This document shows positions 62,144 to 64,000 of a DNA stretch of 64,000 nucleotides, piece by piece. The DNA lies in assembly GCF_017303155.1 (NCBI RefSeq), contig NZ_JAEKJR010000002.1:434001-498000 (forward strand), given 5' to 3'. Numbering within the stretch: position 1 is the stretch's first letter; the number at the start of each line of letters is the position of its first letter. Below the pieces are notes generated by a model that worked only from the letters and a program-made list of their open reading frames with translations, searched no databases and was not told the origin of the DNA. Source of the DNA: Microbulbifer salipaludis. Lineage in GTDB: Bacteria; Pseudomonadota; Gammaproteobacteria; Pseudomonadales; Cellvibrionaceae. Both the position numbers and the translations under genes were made by a program.

Positions 62144-63412
62144 TTATACGGCGAAGCTGTCACTCAGTTTCTTCTCCACCAGCACTTTCTTCAGGCGCGC
62201 GTACTGCGGAATACCGTTTTTGTAAGGCGGGTAGTCTTCGCCCTGAATCAGGGGCTCGAGATAGTTGCGGCCGGCCTCGGTGATGCCAAAGCCGTCTTCG
62301 GCAATAAATTCCGCGGGCATGAACTTCTCGACATTGGCCACTTCGGCCAAGGGTGCCTCGCCAATGGTCCAGCTGTAATCCGCGGTGGTGGTGCCGTTGC
62401 GTTCGATGGTGGGCATGATCGCATTCTTGCCGGCAACCGCCGCTTCCACCGCGGCCTTGCCCACGGCGTAGGCCTGCTCCACGTCGGTGGCAGACGCAAT
62501 GTGGCGCGCGGCCCGCTGCAGGTAGTCGGCCAGGGCCCAGTGGTATTTGAAGCCCAGCTCGTCCTTCACCATTTTCGCCAGGGTGGGCGCGACACCGCCC
62601 AGCTGCTTGTGGCCAAAAGCATCCACACTGCCGGCGTCGGCGAGGAAGGTGCCATCGGCGTACTGGGCGCCTTCAGAGGCGACGATCACGCAATAGCCCT
62701 TGTCGGCAACGGTCTGCTGTACCTTGGCCAGAAACTTTTCTTTGTCGAAGGCCACTTCCGGCAGCAGGATGATGTGCGGGGCATCGCCTTCCTGTTCCTG
62801 GGCCAGGGCGCCGGCGGCGGCAATCCAGCCCGCGTGGCGACCCATCACTTCCACGATGAATACCTTGGTCGAGGTGGCGCACATGGAGGCCACATCGAGG
62901 GCGGCTTCCTTGGTGGAAACGGCCACATACTTGGCCACGGAGCCAAAGCCCGGGCTGTTGTCGGTAAACGGCAGGTCGTTGTCCACCGTCTTCGGGATAT
63001 GAATGGCCTGGATCGGGTAGCCCAGCTTTTCCGACAGCTGGGAGATCTTGAGGCAGGTGTCGGCAGAGTCGCCGCCACCGTTATAGAAGAAGTAGCCGAT
63101 GTCGTGGGCCTTGAAGACCTCGATCAGGCGCTCGTACTCGGCGCGGTTCTGCTCCAGGCTCTTCAGCTTGTAGCGGCAGGAACCGAAGGCACCGGACGGG
63201 GTGTGGCGCAGGGCGGCGATGGTCTCGGTGGATTCCTGGCTGACATCGATCAGCTCTTCCTTGAGGGCACCCACAATACCGTTGAGGCCGGCGTACACCT
63301 TGCCAATCTTGTCGCCGTGCTGGCGGGCAGTCTCGATGACTCCGCAGGCGGAGGCGTTGATAACGGCGGTAACGCCGCCGGATTGCGCGTAAAAGGCATT
63401 CTTCTTCGACAT
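62144..63412 (-). CDS. pfp: Pyrophosphate-dependent 6-phosphofructokinase
   Basis: 422 aa. FFYNGGGDSADT (Asp rather than the ATP-binding Gly), IPKTVDNDL with Lys in place of the ATP-enzyme Gly, and VEVMGRHAGWIAA identify a PPi-using enzyme. It interconverts fructose-6-phosphate and fructose-1,6-bisphosphate reversibly, using PPi instead of ATP. The window also encodes Ppa, so PPi levels should be balanced between the two. Divergent from mpl. Confidence 0.93.
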   Translation of the reverse strand: MSKKNAFYAQSGGVTAVINASACGVIETARQHGDKIGKVYAGLNGIVGALKEELIDVSQESTETIAALRHTPSGAFGSCRYKLKSLEQNRAEYERLIEVFKAHDIGYFFYNGGGDSADTCLKISQLSEKLGYPIQAIHIPKTVDNDLPFTDNSPGFGSVAKYVAVSTKEAALDVASMCATSTKVFIVEVMGRHAGWIAAAGALAQEQEGDAPHIILLPEVAFDKEKFLAKVQQTVADKGYCVIVASEGAQYADGTFLADAGSVDAFGHKQLGGVAPTLAKMVKDELGFKYHWALADYLQRAARHIASATDVEQAYAVGKAAVEAAVAGKNAIMPTIERNGTTTADYSWTIGEAPLAEVANVEKFMPAEFIAEDGFGITEAGRNYLEPLIQGEDYPPYKNGIPQYARLKKVLVEKKLSDSFAV

Positions 63413-63780
63413 GTCTATCCTATGGCTTCTCGTCTAAAGTCACCCTCGGCGTGGGGGTGGTGCAGGCGGGTGGCTCTTGACGGCTACCTCACGCGGCGCG
63501 AAGTCTAATGTATTCCCATGGCAATTGCATGGAATTGCGGGCCTTCGACACGTACTGTGGCGAAGTGCCGTGATAAGCTTGCGCGGCGCCGGTATTTCAG
63601 GCGCTGCGGGCGATCCCTGCCGTTGACAGGGAAGCAAGCAAAAACCGCGCCGAGCCACAGGGTTTGTCGAAAATTTGCCCGCCGTTGGAGAATGATTGCG
63701 TGAACAGCCGGTCCGCTGAGAGGCCGGTGCGGGTGGTGGTAATCGCGCGTATTGGTAGTGAACAGAGTGAACAAATTGGC
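63413..63780. other. Intergenic region between pfp and mpl
   Basis: 368 bp between divergent genes. Short open frames here have no family resemblance or good ribosome site. Promoters for both genes are expected but were not assigned. Confidence 0.45.
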
Positions 63781-64000
63781 ATGCATATTCATATTCTAGG
63801 CATCTGCGGCACTTTCATGGGCAGCCTGGCGCAGCTGGCGGTGGCCGAGGGACACAAGGTCACGGGCTCTGATGCCAATGTGTATCCGCCCATGAGCACG
63901 CAGCTGGAGCGCGCCGGGATTGCCCTGACCGAGGGCTATGATCCCGCGCAGCTGGATCCGGCACCCGACCTGGTGATTATTGGCAATGCCCTGTCGCGGG
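63781..64000 (+). CDS. mpl: UDP-N-acetylmuramate:tripeptide ligase, N-terminal part
   Basis: The first 73 residues of a Mur-ligase-like protein, cut by the window edge. MHIHILGICGTFMGSLAQLAVAEGHKVTGSDANVYPPMSTQLE is the Rossmann-like start of Mpl, which reattaches recycled murein tripeptide to UDP-MurNAc. GICGT with Phe-Met-Gly following distinguishes it from MurC (GIGGxGM). Confidence 0.92.
   Translation, partial: MHIHILGICGTFMGSLAQLAVAEGHKVTGSDANVYPPMSTQLERAGIALTEGYDPAQLDPAPDLVIIGNALSR

Noticed and set aside
1..64000. CRISPR arrays, tRNA or rRNA genes, prophage, insertion sequences
   Set aside because: None recognised: no regularly spaced direct repeats, no tRNA-like CCA or T-loop patterns noticed by eye, no transposase or phage genes. 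A dedicated tRNA scan was not possible.

Overview
The window reads as a chromosomal segment of a GC-rich marine gammaproteobacterium, most likely Microbulbifer or a close relative in the Cellvibrionales. This is inference from protein content, the class GN sortase pair and a gene order shared with Pseudomonas. No tRNA, rRNA, CRISPR array, prophage or complete insertion sequence was seen.

Layout. 1-1.5 kb: end of a von Willebrand/sortase-target protein and its class GN sortase. 2.1-6.5 kb: pyruvate dehydrogenase aceE-aceF behind a PdhR-like palindrome. 6.8-7.8 kb: three small cysteine-rich lipoproteins. 7.8-15.3 kb (minus): a MacAB-like export operon (adaptor, ATPase, two FtsX-type permeases) ending in its own sigma-54 response regulator and histidine kinase. 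A near-perfect -24/-12 promoter and clustered TGTCCG/CGGACA sites lie upstream of the first gene. 15.9-28.5 kb: SulP transporter, universal stress protein, thioesterase, fabV, tas-like reductase, lpxL-like acyltransferase, dapA-bamC-MBL hydrolase, mutarotase and zntB.

28.5-41.2 kb is the most informative block. It keeps the Pseudomonas order sfsA / dksA-gluQ-cbrX-cbrA-cbrB-(sRNA)-pcnB-folK-panB. The roughly 0.6 kb AT-rich gap between the cbrB terminator and pcnB holds TGTTAC/GTAACA boxes, a -24/-12 promoter and about a dozen A-rich AAnAAnAA-type motifs. These are the hallmarks of CrcZ, the RNA that titrates Hfq/Crc in carbon catabolite repression. An AACAATAAC motif directly abuts the ribosome binding site of a gamma-glutamylation gene at 48.4 kb, a plausible target of that system.

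41.2-48.2 kb: Rieske protein, DegS-like protease, htpX, TfoX C-terminal-domain protein, M15 peptidase, cysE, tag, ppa. 48.4-52.5 kb: glutamine-synthetase-like ligase, aldehyde dehydrogenase and iron alcohol dehydrogenase, probably amine or amino-alcohol catabolism. 53.9-58.2 kb (minus): a TPP-riboswitch-led thiamine salvage operon (TonB receptor, YkoF-like protein, PnuT-type permease, kinase). 58.4-64 kb: a second PuuA-like ligase, an OafA-type acyltransferase with SGNH domain, PPi-dependent phosphofructokinase and the start of mpl.

A family of large nested hairpins sits in at least four intergenic gaps (15.6, 17.5, 19.4 and 55.8 kb). Outer arms differ between copies, but a GCTC-containing core and an inner hairpin recur. 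Start codons were adjusted by hand where an upstream in-frame start was poorly supported; each change is noted in the entry.
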